Shown: positions 1-6,095, numbered from the stretch's first letter. The stretch: DNA of 18,909 nt from Chloroflexota bacterium (GCA_005883775.1 VBEU01000074.1:4901-23809); one strand, 5' to 3'. A program made the numbers and translations. Notes: generated from the letters alone by a model not told the origin.

Positions 1-1604
1 TTCGCGAAGCGTGCGTTCACGACCGTCGCCTCGAGCCCGTCGCGCGCGAGGATTTCCGCGGCGTCGAGTGCCGCCGCCACGGGATGGCCGTATGCGAGGA
101 TCGCGATGCCGTCGCCTTCGCGAAGAGTCTCCGACACGCCGATCGGGATCTCGCTGAGCGGCGCATCGAGCGCGACACCGGAACCGGTCCCGCGCGGAAA
201 GCGAAGGCCGATCGGCCCGCGATTCGCCGCAGCGTGCCGGTACGCGGTCCACACCATCTGGCGAAGCTCGGCTTCGTCCTTCGGGGCCATGAGGGTCATC
301 CCGGGCAGGATCCGTAGATAGGCGATGTCGTAGAGACCCTGATGGGTCCTGCCATCGTCGCCGACGATCCCGCCGCGGTCCATCGCGAAGACCACCGAAA
401 GGTCCTGCACGGCGACGTCGTGGACGACCTGATCGAAGCCGCGCTGCAGAAAAGTGGAATAGACCGCGACGATCGGCACGATCCCCTGGGTCGCGAGCCC
501 GGCCGCGAACGTGACGGCGTGCTGCTCGCAGATGCCAACGTCGAAAAGACGCTCCGGAAACTCTTTGAAGAGCGGGAGCAGGCCGGTGCCGCCGGGCATC
601 GCAGCGGTGATCGCGACCGCGCGCTCGTCCGCCTTCAAGACCTCGCGGACCGCATCTGCGAACACCGCCGTGTACTGCGGGGCCGTCGCTTTGGCGGAGC
701 CGCTCGCCGAAACCCCGTGCCACTTCACGTTGTCGTCCTCGGCGGGACCGTAGCCGTGGCCCTTCTGGGTTTGGACGTGGACGAAGACCGGGCCGTCACC
801 GAAATCGCGGGCTTTCTCGAGCACGCCCTCTACCGCGAAGAGGTCGTGACCATCGACCGGCCCAAAGTACGTGAAGCCGAACTGCTCGAAGAGGATGTTG
901 GGGATGAAGAGCGCCTTCAGGCTCGTGAAGATCCGGCGGCGGGCCTCCTCGGCCAGCTCGCCGCCGGGCATGTGCTCGAGGACCTGCCGAGCGATGTGTT
1001 TAGCGCCTCGATAGGGCTGTGCGGTGCGCAGCGCCTCGAGCATGCGCGACACCGCGCCGACGTTCGGCGCGATGCTCATTCCGTTGTCGTTCAAAACGAC
1101 GATCACGCGCGTGCGCATGTGGCCGATGCTGTTCATCGCTTCGAAAGCCATGCCTGCTGTCAGCGCGCCGTCTCCGATGATGGCGACAACGTGGTTGTCA
1201 TCGCCCTTGAGGTCGCGCGCGACGGCCATACCCTGCGCGGCGGAGATGGAGGTGCCCGCGTGTCCCGCTCCGAACTGGTCATGCTCCGATTCGCTTCGCG
1301 CGAGGAAGCCTGAGATGCCGCCAAACTGGCGGAGCGTATCGAACCGTCCGCGGCGCCCCGTCAGCATCTTGTGCACGTACGCCTGATGCCCAGTGTCCCA
1401 GACGAGCTTGTCGCGCGGCGAATCGAACACCCGGTGGAGCGCGACCGTCAGCTCGACCGTACCGAGGCTCGATGAGATGTGGCCGCCTGTCTTCTGGACG
1501 CTTTCGACGGTGAACTCGCGGATCTCACGGCAGAGCTCGAGGAGCTCTTCGCGATGAAGTAGCCGCAGGTCGCGCGGCTGCTGGATGCGATCGAGCACGG
1601 TCAT
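1..1604 (-). CDS. dxs: 1-deoxy-D-xylulose-5-phosphate synthase, C-terminus cut by window edge
   Basis: DXS is the thiamine-diphosphate (ThDP) enzyme that condenses pyruvate and glyceraldehyde 3-phosphate in the first step of the MEP isoprenoid pathway; it is cytosolic. The minus strand reads without a stop from ATG 1604 to base 1 (534 codons plus 2 nt). The usual length is about 620-640 aa, so roughly 90-100 C-terminal residues lie outside the window. Visible motifs are GGHISSSLG (res 40-48), WDTGHQAY (69-76), GHAGTS (114-119), the ThDP GDG at 144-146 ending in LNDN near 171-174, the catalytic-Glu segment CEQHAVTFAAG (Glu360) and DGRTHQGLYDIAYLR (418-431). GHAGTS replaces the commoner GHSSTS, a mild variation. 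The start is supported by family alignment and by TAGTAT six bases upstream, which suggests a leaderless mRNA. It is divergent from the SDR gene with an 18-bp gap. Confidence 0.96.
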   Translation of the reverse strand, partial: MTVLDRIQQPRDLRLLHREELLELCREIREFTVESVQKTGGHISSSLGTVELTVALHRVFDSPRDKLVWDTGHQAYVHKMLTGRRGRFDTLRQFGGISGFLARSESEHDQFGAGHAGTSISAAQGMAVARDLKGDDNHVVAIIGDGALTAGMAFEAMNSIGHMRTRVIVVLNDNGMSIAPNVGAVSRMLEALRTAQPYRGAKHIARQVLEHMPGGELAEEARRRIFTSLKALFIPNILFEQFGFTYFGPVDGHDLFAVEGVLEKARDFGDGPVFVHVQTQKGHGYGPAEDDNVKWHGVSASGSAKATAPQYTAVFADAVREVLKADERAVAITAAMPGGTGLLPLFKEFPERLFDVGICEQHAVTFAAGLATQGIVPIVAVYSTFLQRGFDQVVHDVAVQDLSVVFAMDRGGIVGDDGRTHQGLYDIAYLRILPGMTLMAPKDEAELRQMVWTAYRHAAANRGPIGLRFPRGTGSGVALDAPLSEIPIGVSETLREGDGIAILAYGHPVAAALDAAEILARDGLEATVVNARFA

Positions 1605-1622
1605 TTCCCGATACTAGCCAAG
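1605..1622. promoter_or_regulatory. Divergent, overlapping leaderless -10 elements for dxs and the SDR gene
   Basis: The whole intergenic space is 18 bp. On the minus strand TAGTAT (1616-1611) is followed by 6 nt and then the dxs ATG. On the plus strand GATACT (1610-1615) is followed by 7 nt and then the SDR GTG. The hexamers share bases 1611-1615. No Shine-Dalgarno fits for either gene; an AAGG lies too close to the GTG. The promoter assignment is inferred from spacing and from similar motifs elsewhere in this window. Confidence 0.55.
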
Positions 1623-2348
1623 GTGTTCGATCTTTCTAAGCGCGCCGTAGTACTTACGGGCGCCACCGGCAACATCGGGCCGACGGTGCTGCGCGCGTAT
1701 CTCGAGCAGGGCGCTCACGTCGCGATACCCCTCCGAAATGAGGCGAAAGGCGCCGCTCTGCGCGACTCGCTTGGTGACCTGGCCGGTGGGCCCGACCCGC
1801 GGGTGTTGATGCGTGCCGCTGACCCAGGAGATCGCGCCGCAATGGAGAGCTTCGTCGAACAGGTTCTTCGCGCGTGGGGCCGCCTCGACGTGGCGGCGAA
1901 CCTCATCGGTGGGTACGCCTCAGCGGATGCCGCGACCGGCGATCTCGCCGCGTACCGAACGTATTGGGACCAAAAGGTGGCCACGATCGTGACCGCGACG
2001 ACGGCGTGCCTGCGGCCGATGCGGGCGCGTGGCTACGGGCGCGTCGTCAACGTCGCCTCGACCGCGGCGCTGAAGGGGGAGAAGGGTGCGGCCGGCTATG
2101 CGATGGCCAACGCGGCGCTCATCCGCTGGACCGAGTCTTTGGCCGAGGAAACCAAGCGCGAAGGCATCACTGCGAACTGCGTCCTCCCGCGGATCATCGA
2201 CAACGCCGAGAACCGAGCCGCGATGCCAAAGGCCGATCCGTCGCGCTGGGCCACGGCGGCCGAGATCGCCGCCATCATCGTGTTCCTCTCGACGGAGGAA
2301 GCGAGCGGAATTACAGGCACCTCGATTCCAATCGTGGCTCGGACTTGA
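1623..2348 (+). CDS. Short-chain dehydrogenase/reductase family protein, atypical active site
   Basis: A 241-aa Rossmann-fold protein of classical SDR length, expected to be a cytosolic NAD(P)-dependent oxidoreductase; the substrate is not identifiable. The cofactor loop TGATGNIG is at residues 12-19, an acidic AAD at 65-67 and the strand-plus-catalytic-Ser segment VVNVAST at 141-147 (Ser146). The NG/TG region near 183-188 (ITANCVLPR) is typical. Oddities: the usual YxxxK catalytic pair reads Y159-A-M-A-N163, so Lys is replaced by Asn, and the NNAG motif is replaced by NLIGG (93-97). It may therefore be a non-catalytic or altered SDR. The start is GTG at 1623, because an ATG start would lose the Rossmann strand. 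It stands alone, divergent from dxs, with no operon partner downstream. Confidence 0.88.
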   Translation: MFDLSKRAVVLTGATGNIGPTVLRAYLEQGAHVAIPLRNEAKGAALRDSLGDLAGGPDPRVLMRAADPGDRAAMESFVEQVLRAWGRLDVAANLIGGYASADAATGDLAAYRTYWDQKVATIVTATTACLRPMRARGYGRVVNVASTAALKGEKGAAGYAMANAALIRWTESLAEETKREGITANCVLPRIIDNAENRAAMPKADPSRWATAAEIAAIIVFLSTEEASGITGTSIPIVART

Positions 2349-2395
2349 GGCTGCCGTGCGGGTCCGGTCCAGGTCGGCTGGTGAGCAGCGCCGGA

Positions 2396-2463
2396 GTCTT
2401 CTTCGCTCGGCCCCTCGTGGGATCGAGATGGACCGTCCGCCAGGGGCCGCTCGCTCAGAAGAC
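2396..2463. repeat. 68-nt imperfect inverted repeat (strong hairpin) downstream of the SDR gene
   Basis: Arms GTCTTCT (2396-2402) and AGAAGAC (2457-2463) pair perfectly. After an asymmetric internal loop (5 and 7 nt), CGGCCCCT (2408-2415) pairs perfectly with AGGGGCCG (2442-2449). After one mismatch, GTGGG (2417-2421) can pair with TCCGC (2436-2440) using G-T wobbles. No T-run follows on either strand, so it is not a textbook intrinsic terminator. It lies 47 nt after the SDR stop and 75 nt before the DUF2269 gene. The rest of the 190-bp gap shows no convincing coding sequence. Confidence 0.6.
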
Positions 2464-2523
2464 CCCGACGCTGCTCAACCCGCTCCCGGCGGCACCCGCA
2501 CCGCGGTTCGCTTTCCGCACGCA

Positions 2524-2529
2524 TAGACT
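2524..2529 (+). promoter_or_regulatory. Putative -10 element (TAGACT) for the DUF2269-type gene
   Basis: TAGACT ends 9 nt before the ATG at 2539, and no purine-rich Shine-Dalgarno lies in between. It matches the TANNNT pattern at other leaderless-looking starts in the window, though the spacing is the longest of the set. Confidence 0.4.
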
Positions 2530-2538
2530 CGCGCCGCC

Positions 2539-3000
2539 ATGTCGCTCTTTGTAGTCGTCAAGTTCTTACACGTGTTGCTCGCGATAATCGCGGTCGGATT
2601 CAACGCGACATATGGCGTCTGGCTCGCGCGGGTTGCCCGCGAGCCGGCGCCGACACAGTCATTCGTACTCCATGGCATCAAGCGACTCGATGACTGGTTC
2701 GCCAACCCCGCCTACGTCCTGCTCGCTGTGACCGGCGTGACGATGGTGTTCGTCGGCGAGCTGCGCTTCACGACGTTCTGGATCGCCGGCGGCATCGTGC
2801 TCTGGGCCATCGCGGTGGCGCTCGGGTTCTTCGTCTACACGCCGATGCTCCGCAACCAGATCCACGCGCTGGAGACCGCGGGCCCGGAAAGCGACGACTA
2901 CAAGCGCCATTCCGCCAACGCGCGGTTCGTAGGGATATTGCTTGCGGTGATCGTGGTCGTGATCGTCTTTCTCATGGTGACGAAGCCGACGCTGTCCTAG
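2539..3000 (+). CDS. DUF2269-like integral membrane protein
   Basis: A 153-aa protein with four predicted membrane segments: about residues 4-24, 54-72, 79-103 and 130-148. Length, topology and the N-terminal pattern (FLHVLLAI, then a loop with a WFANPAYV motif) resemble the DUF2269 family of predicted inner-membrane proteins, whose function is unknown. A short soluble loop with acidic and basic residues (about 107-126) separates TM3 and TM4. The ATG start places TM1 right at the N-terminus, as usual for the family. Its stop codon overlaps that of the opposite gene in a CTAG palindrome (2997-3000). It appears monocistronic. The family assignment is by recognition of overall pattern only. Confidence 0.75.
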   Translation: MSLFVVVKFLHVLLAIIAVGFNATYGVWLARVAREPAPTQSFVLHGIKRLDDWFANPAYVLLAVTGVTMVFVGELRFTTFWIAGGIVLWAIAVALGFFVYTPMLRNQIHALETAGPESDDYKRHSANARFVGILLAVIVVVIVFLMVTKPTLS

Positions 3001-3431
3001 CGACTCAGGCGGAATATGTACGGAAGCAATCGTGTGCGCTTGCCGTTGATCGCGAAAGCGTGCATCGGAAACCACGCGCTCAAGGCTCTCTCGTATTCGC
3101 GTCGTGCGTCGAGCGGGATCTCTTCGTAGGCGGGCAGCGTCAAATCCCACTCATAGCCATCGAACAGCGCCCGCCAACCTCTCTTCATGTACCTCGAGAT
3201 GCGATTTGTGTAGATAAAGGTCGCGGCGCCAAGGAGTCTCCGTTCGAAATGGAGAGGGTCGTAAATCGGCCGTTCCGTCCAACCAGCGTGTGGCTCGTCC
3301 TCGCCGAACCCAGCGAGCTGACCATCGGCATTGAAGCGGGCTGCGTTTGGCATATCGACTCTGAACTCGGACTCGCGGACCCTGATCGAGAAGCGGTCCT
3401 CTGTCGCGGCAAATTGGATGTGGATGATCAC
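2997..3431 (-). CDS. Conserved-looking hypothetical protein coupled to the SGNH hydrolase
   Basis: A 144-aa soluble protein that I do not recognise. The start is GTG 3431, which overlaps the stop of the SGNH gene in a GTGA tetranucleotide, so translational coupling is likely. The N-terminal half is beta-rich (IIHIQFAATEDRFSIRVRES). The centre has an aromatic and basic stretch (HFERRLLGAATFIYTNRISR) and the C-terminal half is charged with aromatic residues (FDGYEWDLTLPAYEEI). There is no signal peptide, membrane segment or obvious catalytic motif. Coding is supported by the clean overlap, an uninterrupted frame and a plausible amino acid composition. A longer in-frame extension exists upstream, but it would run through the SGNH gene and is Arg/Gly-rich shadow sequence. 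The function is unknown. Confidence 0.7.
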   Translation of the reverse strand: MIIHIQFAATEDRFSIRVRESEFRVDMPNAARFNADGQLAGFGEDEPHAGWTERPIYDPLHFERRLLGAATFIYTNRISRYMKRGWRALFDGYEWDLTLPAYEEIPLDARREYERALSAWFPMHAFAINGKRTRLLPYIFRLSR

Positions 3432-4012
3432 AGCGCACGTCCGAGTTCGCTCGCCCATCCCGCGTACGCCTCGGCGGAGGGGTGCAGCCCGTCCGCGGCG
3501 AACATCTTCTTCCGTCCCTGCTCCCGCATGAGCGGGAAGAGATCGACCCACGACGCCCCGGCGCGTTCAGCCTCGTCGCGGGCGATCGCATTGAACCGCT
3601 CGATCGCGCGGGCGATGGCACCCCCATCGCCGAAGCTGGATCCCGCCGGGGACAGCGACCAGTCGGGCTGTGGGAGGGCGATCACACGCGCGTCGGCTGC
3701 GTCGACGCGGATGCGCTCGTAGATCGAGCGGAGCTGACGGCGATACCGGCCCTCACTGTCTCCACGAACGATGTCATTGGCGCCCACGAGCACCGTGATG
3801 AGAGTCGGATGAAAGGATGAGATCAGCGGCAATTCGTCGCTGATCAGATCGTCGGTCGTGTACCCGTTCACGGCGGGGTTCGCGAGAACGACCTTACGGC
3901 CGCGTTCGGTCCAAATGCGCGCGAGGACGGCGGGAAACGAGCGATCCGGTGTGGTGCCCGTCCCAATCGTGAACGAGTCACCGAGCGCGAGGAATCTTTC
4001 GGGAATGATCAA
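3428..4012 (-). CDS. SGNH/GDSL-type esterase or lipase family protein
   Basis: A 194-aa hydrolase of the SGNH superfamily, which cleaves esters of lipids, sugars or small acyl groups; the substrate cannot be told. Block I is ALGDSFT (nucleophile Ser13), block II has Gly50 in NPAVNGYT, block III is VGANDI (Asn79) and block V is DGLHP (Asp174, His177), so all four consensus residues are present. There is no signal peptide, suggesting a cytoplasmic enzyme. The start is TTG 4012, which places ALGDS about eight residues in, as is common for the family. CAGACT lies 7 nt upstream and may be its -10. It is the first gene of an operon with the 144-aa unknown (GTGA overlap). Its start abuts the damaged-looking 5' end of the divergent TrxR-like gene. 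Confidence 0.92.
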   Translation of the reverse strand: MIIPERFLALGDSFTIGTGTTPDRSFPAVLARIWTERGRKVVLANPAVNGYTTDDLISDELPLISSFHPTLITVLVGANDIVRGDSEGRYRRQLRSIYERIRVDAADARVIALPQPDWSLSPAGSSFGDGGAIARAIERFNAIARDEAERAGASWVDLFPLMREQGRKKMFAADGLHPSAEAYAGWASELGRAL

Positions 4013-5310
4013 TTGTTCTAGTCTGCGGGCCCGCCGGTCTCACGGCAGGGCTGTACGCCGCGCGCGCCAACATGAAAGTGGTCCTCCTCGATTCCAAGGA
4101 CGTCGGTGGCGAGATCCTCAACACCGAGCTCATCGAGGACTATCCCGGCTTCGAGTCGGTCACCGGAGCGGAGCTCGCCCGAAAGATGGCCGATCACGCC
4201 ATCAAATTCGGTCTCAAGATCGAGACCTACAAGTCCGTCCAGGAGGTCCGCTCCGAGGGCGATCACAAGATCGTGACGCTCGTCGACGGGACTGAGCTTT
4301 CGGCCTATGCGGTGCTTGTGACCGTCGGCGGCGAGCCGACGAAGCTCGGCGTCGTCGGTGAGAAGGAATATCACGGGCGCGGCGTCTCATATTGCGCGGT
4401 GTGCGACGGCGCGTTCTTCAAGGGGGCGGATCTCGCGGTCATCGGTGGCGGCGACTCGGCCTTCCAGGAGGGCCTCTTCCTTACTCGTTTCGCCAAGAAG
4501 CTCTACGTGGTGCATCGCCGCAACGAGTTCCGTGCGCAGGCGATCCTTCAGGACCGCCTCCTGAAAATGGACAAAGTCGAGCCGATTACACCCGCTGAGG
4601 TCACGGAGATCGGCGGCAATGGCGACGTGAAGTGGATCGACATCGACCGCGATGGGAAGACCGAGCGGGTCAAGGTCGAGGGCGTGTTCGTCTTCATCGG
4701 TTTCAAGCCGGTCGGCCGGCATCTCTTCAAGGAGCACATCGAGCACGACAAGAACGGCTACCTCATCACCGACCAGTACATGCGCACGAGCATTCCCGGG
4801 GTGTACGCGGCTGGCGACACTCGCGCGCAGCTGGCGAAACAGATCACGACCGCGGTGGGTGACGCCACCACCGCGGTGCTTCATGCGGAGCGATACATCG
4901 AAGAGCTGAAGGATCTGGAGCGCGCGTTCCCCTCAGAGCCCAAGGACGTCGTCGCGCAGACGGTGAGCAAGGCCGAACTCCAGGTCTTCGCGCCTGGCGA
5001 CCTTGTGCTCAAAGAGGGCGAGGTGGCGGACCGGTTCTACATGATCATCAAGGGCGAAGCCGAGGCGACGCAGCGGGGCCCCGATGGATCACAGATCGTG
5101 ATCAATCGGTTCGGACCCGGCGATTACTTCGGAGAGGTCGGGCTCCTGAACGACGCGCCGCGACTGGCCACAGTTCGAGCGAAGACGTCGCTCGAGGTGA
5201 TGGCGCTCGATCGAGAAACCTTTGCCGGCTTGATGAAGAGCTCGCAGGCGACCGAGGACGAGGTCAGACGCGTCGCGGCTGGACGGACGCGCGCGGCGAG
5301 CCCGCGTTAG
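4012..5310 (+). CDS. Thioredoxin-reductase-like flavoprotein fused to a C-terminal cyclic-nucleotide-binding domain; 5' end non-canonical
   Basis: This is an FAD/NAD(P)H pyridine nucleotide-disulfide oxidoreductase of the TrxB type, with a CAP/PKA-like sensory domain added. The first ATG is at 4072, but homology continues in frame upstream: CGPAGLTAGLYAARAN is encoded just before it, back to an in-frame TGA at 4006. The only codons there are ATT, CTA, GTC and similar. I give the extension from ATT 4012 (432 codons). Numbering from ATG 4072: redox motif CAVC at 108-111, NADPH loop VIGGGDSAFQEG (123-134), HRRNEFRAQ (148-156), C-terminal FAD motif PGVYAAGDTR (242-251). The cNMP domain spans about 300-390, with cassette FGEVGLLNDAPRLATV (Glu355, Arg364). 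The first Gly of GxGxxG is Val. TrxB alone is about 310-330 aa. Either the 5' end is truncated or misassembled, or an unusual start is used. Its 3' end overlaps the response regulator by 47 bp. Confidence 0.85.
   Translation: MVLVCGPAGLTAGLYAARANMKVVLLDSKDVGGEILNTELIEDYPGFESVTGAELARKMADHAIKFGLKIETYKSVQEVRSEGDHKIVTLVDGTELSAYAVLVTVGGEPTKLGVVGEKEYHGRGVSYCAVCDGAFFKGADLAVIGGGDSAFQEGLFLTRFAKKLYVVHRRNEFRAQAILQDRLLKMDKVEPITPAEVTEIGGNGDVKWIDIDRDGKTERVKVEGVFVFIGFKPVGRHLFKEHIEHDKNGYLITDQYMRTSIPGVYAAGDTRAQLAKQITTAVGDATTAVLHAERYIEELKDLERAFPSEPKDVVAQTVSKAELQVFAPGDLVLKEGEVADRFYMIIKGEAEATQRGPDGSQIVINRFGPGDYFGEVGLLNDAPRLATVRAKTSLEVMALDRETFAGLMKSSQATEDEVRRVAAGRTRAASPR
4020..4025 (-). promoter_or_regulatory. 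Putative -10 element (CAGACT) for the SGNH gene, inside the TrxR-like coding sequence
   Basis: On the minus strand CAGACT is followed by 7 nt and the TTG start at 4012. The same hexamer and spacing occur before the SRPBCC gene (9728-9733). No Shine-Dalgarno is visible. Confidence 0.35.
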
Positions 5311-5707
5311 GTGCCGCTAACCGCTTGACGTACTCGACGATCACGTTGAGGTCGAACGGCTTCTTCACGTAGGTCGCGATCCCGCGCCGACGAAACTCGC
5401 TCACATCGTCTTCGCCGCTGGCGGTCTCGAACAGTACCGGGATCTTGCTGGTTCGCGGATCTTTCTTCAGTCGGTCGTACAACTCGAAGCCTGACATCCC
5501 GGGGAGCCGCACGTCGACCACCATCACGTCCGGAGTCACATGCTTCGTCGCCTCGAGCGCGGCCGCCGGGCCGCCCACATGGATCGCGCAGTAGCCGGGC
5601 TCGTCGGAGATCGCATCGGCGATGAGCGTGCCGATCGATGGCTCGTCTTCGACGACGATCACGACCTTACGAGCCCCAGGCTGTGAGTGCCCCGCAGCGT
5701 TCGTCAC
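5264..5707 (-). CDS. Single-domain response regulator (CheY-like receiver)
   Basis: A 147-aa protein consisting almost entirely of a receiver domain (about residues 13-132). The acidic pair is Glu20-Asp21 in VVEDEPS, the phosphoacceptor is Asp65 in VVDVRLPG, the switch Thr is Thr95 in FETASGED, and the conserved Lys is Lys116 in KKPFDL. There is no output domain; the 15-residue tail is basic and probably disordered. It must act through a protein partner or in a phosphorelay, and no histidine kinase lies in the window. The start is GTG 5707, preceded by GGAGG (5718-5714) at 6 nt, one of the clear Shine-Dalgarno sites here. Its 3' end overlaps the TrxR-CNBD gene tail to tail by 47 bp, and it is divergent from the GvpA-like gene. 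Confidence 0.93.
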   Translation of the reverse strand: MTNAAGHSQPGARKVVIVVEDEPSIGTLIADAISDEPGYCAIHVGGPAAALEATKHVTPDVMVVDVRLPGMSGFELYDRLKKDPRTSKIPVLFETASGEDDVSEFRRRGIATYVKKPFDLNVIVEYVKRLAAPNAGSPRASVQPRRV

Positions 5708-5713
5708 GCGTCG

Positions 5714-5718
5714 CCTCC
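5714..5718 (-). promoter_or_regulatory. Ribosome binding site GGAGG of the response regulator
   Basis: GGAGG on the minus strand lies 6 nt before GTG 5707 and fixes that start. It contrasts with the leaderless-looking genes nearby. Confidence 0.7.
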
Positions 5719-5830
5719 ACGCTCTGCGGCAGCAGCACCGATGCCCTTATTACGAATCGTCATCATTCCGTTGTCCGCCCGATGCGGCTTTGCCGGGTTC
5801 AGACCGCACGCGCTATCGCCATCCGCTTCT

Positions 5831-5845
5831 GAGCCGCGCAGGCTC
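5831..5845. promoter_or_regulatory. Small hairpin just upstream of the GvpA-like start
   Basis: GAGCC (5831-5835) and GGCTC (5841-5845) form a 5-bp stem with the loop GCGCA, ending 6 nt before ATG 5852. The only SD-like bases (AGG, 5840-5842) would be buried in it. The effect on expression is inferred. Confidence 0.35.
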
Positions 5846-5851
5846 TATTAC

Positions 5852-6088
5852 ATGCGACGGGACGTCGAACCTGGGCGCGCGACCTTTGTCGATGTGCTCG
5901 ACCGGGTGCTTGATAAAGGCATCGTCATCGAAGGCTGGGGCCGCGTTGCGGTCGCCGGCATCGACCTCATAGGCATCGATGGCTGGGTCGTCGTGGCCTC
6001 TATCCACACCTATTTGAATTACGCGGAGTCACTTGGGTTGAGTCCGCTAGTTCCGACGAGCGCGTCGCCCGGTGAAAGCTTGGCCTAG
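5852..6088 (+). CDS. gvpA: Gas vesicle structural protein, GvpA/GvpJ family
   Basis: A 78-aa protein matching the small hydrophobic shell protein of gas vesicles. The family core starts with VDVLDRVLDKGIVIEGWGRV (residues 13-32), followed by AVAGIDLIGIDGWVVVASI (33-51) and HTYLNYAESLGL (52-63). This reproduces the order of the two beta-strand and helix blocks of GvpA, where the usual text is close to LDRILDKGIVIDAW, GIELLAIE, and VETYLKYAEAVGL. Trp45 replaces the usual Arg in the second strand (GWVVVAS against ARVVIAS). ATG 5852 gives the usual N-terminal length; the in-frame upstream sequence is not GvpA-like. No other gvp gene (gvpF, gvpN, gvpL and so on) lies within the window. Neighbours are a divergent response regulator and a convergent MFS gene ending 7 bp away. 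GvpJ/GvpM-type minor protein is the alternative. Confidence 0.88.
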   Translation: MRRDVEPGRATFVDVLDRVLDKGIVIEGWGRVAVAGIDLIGIDGWVVVASIHTYLNYAESLGLSPLVPTSASPGESLA

Positions 6089-6095
6089 GTCTCGG

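Noticed and set aside
342..1313. Open 323-codon frame on the plus strand
   Set aside because: It is antisense to dxs, whose minus-strand frame gives a full DXS protein. The plus-strand product is Arg/Asp/Glu/Val-rich shadow sequence with no recognisable motif.
5770..5810. GGCAAAGCC hairpin on the minus strand upstream of the response regulator, suggestive of a c-di-GMP-I riboswitch
   Set aside because: Only the short GCAAAGCC-like element is shared; the second conserved half of the GEMM-I aptamer is not visible.
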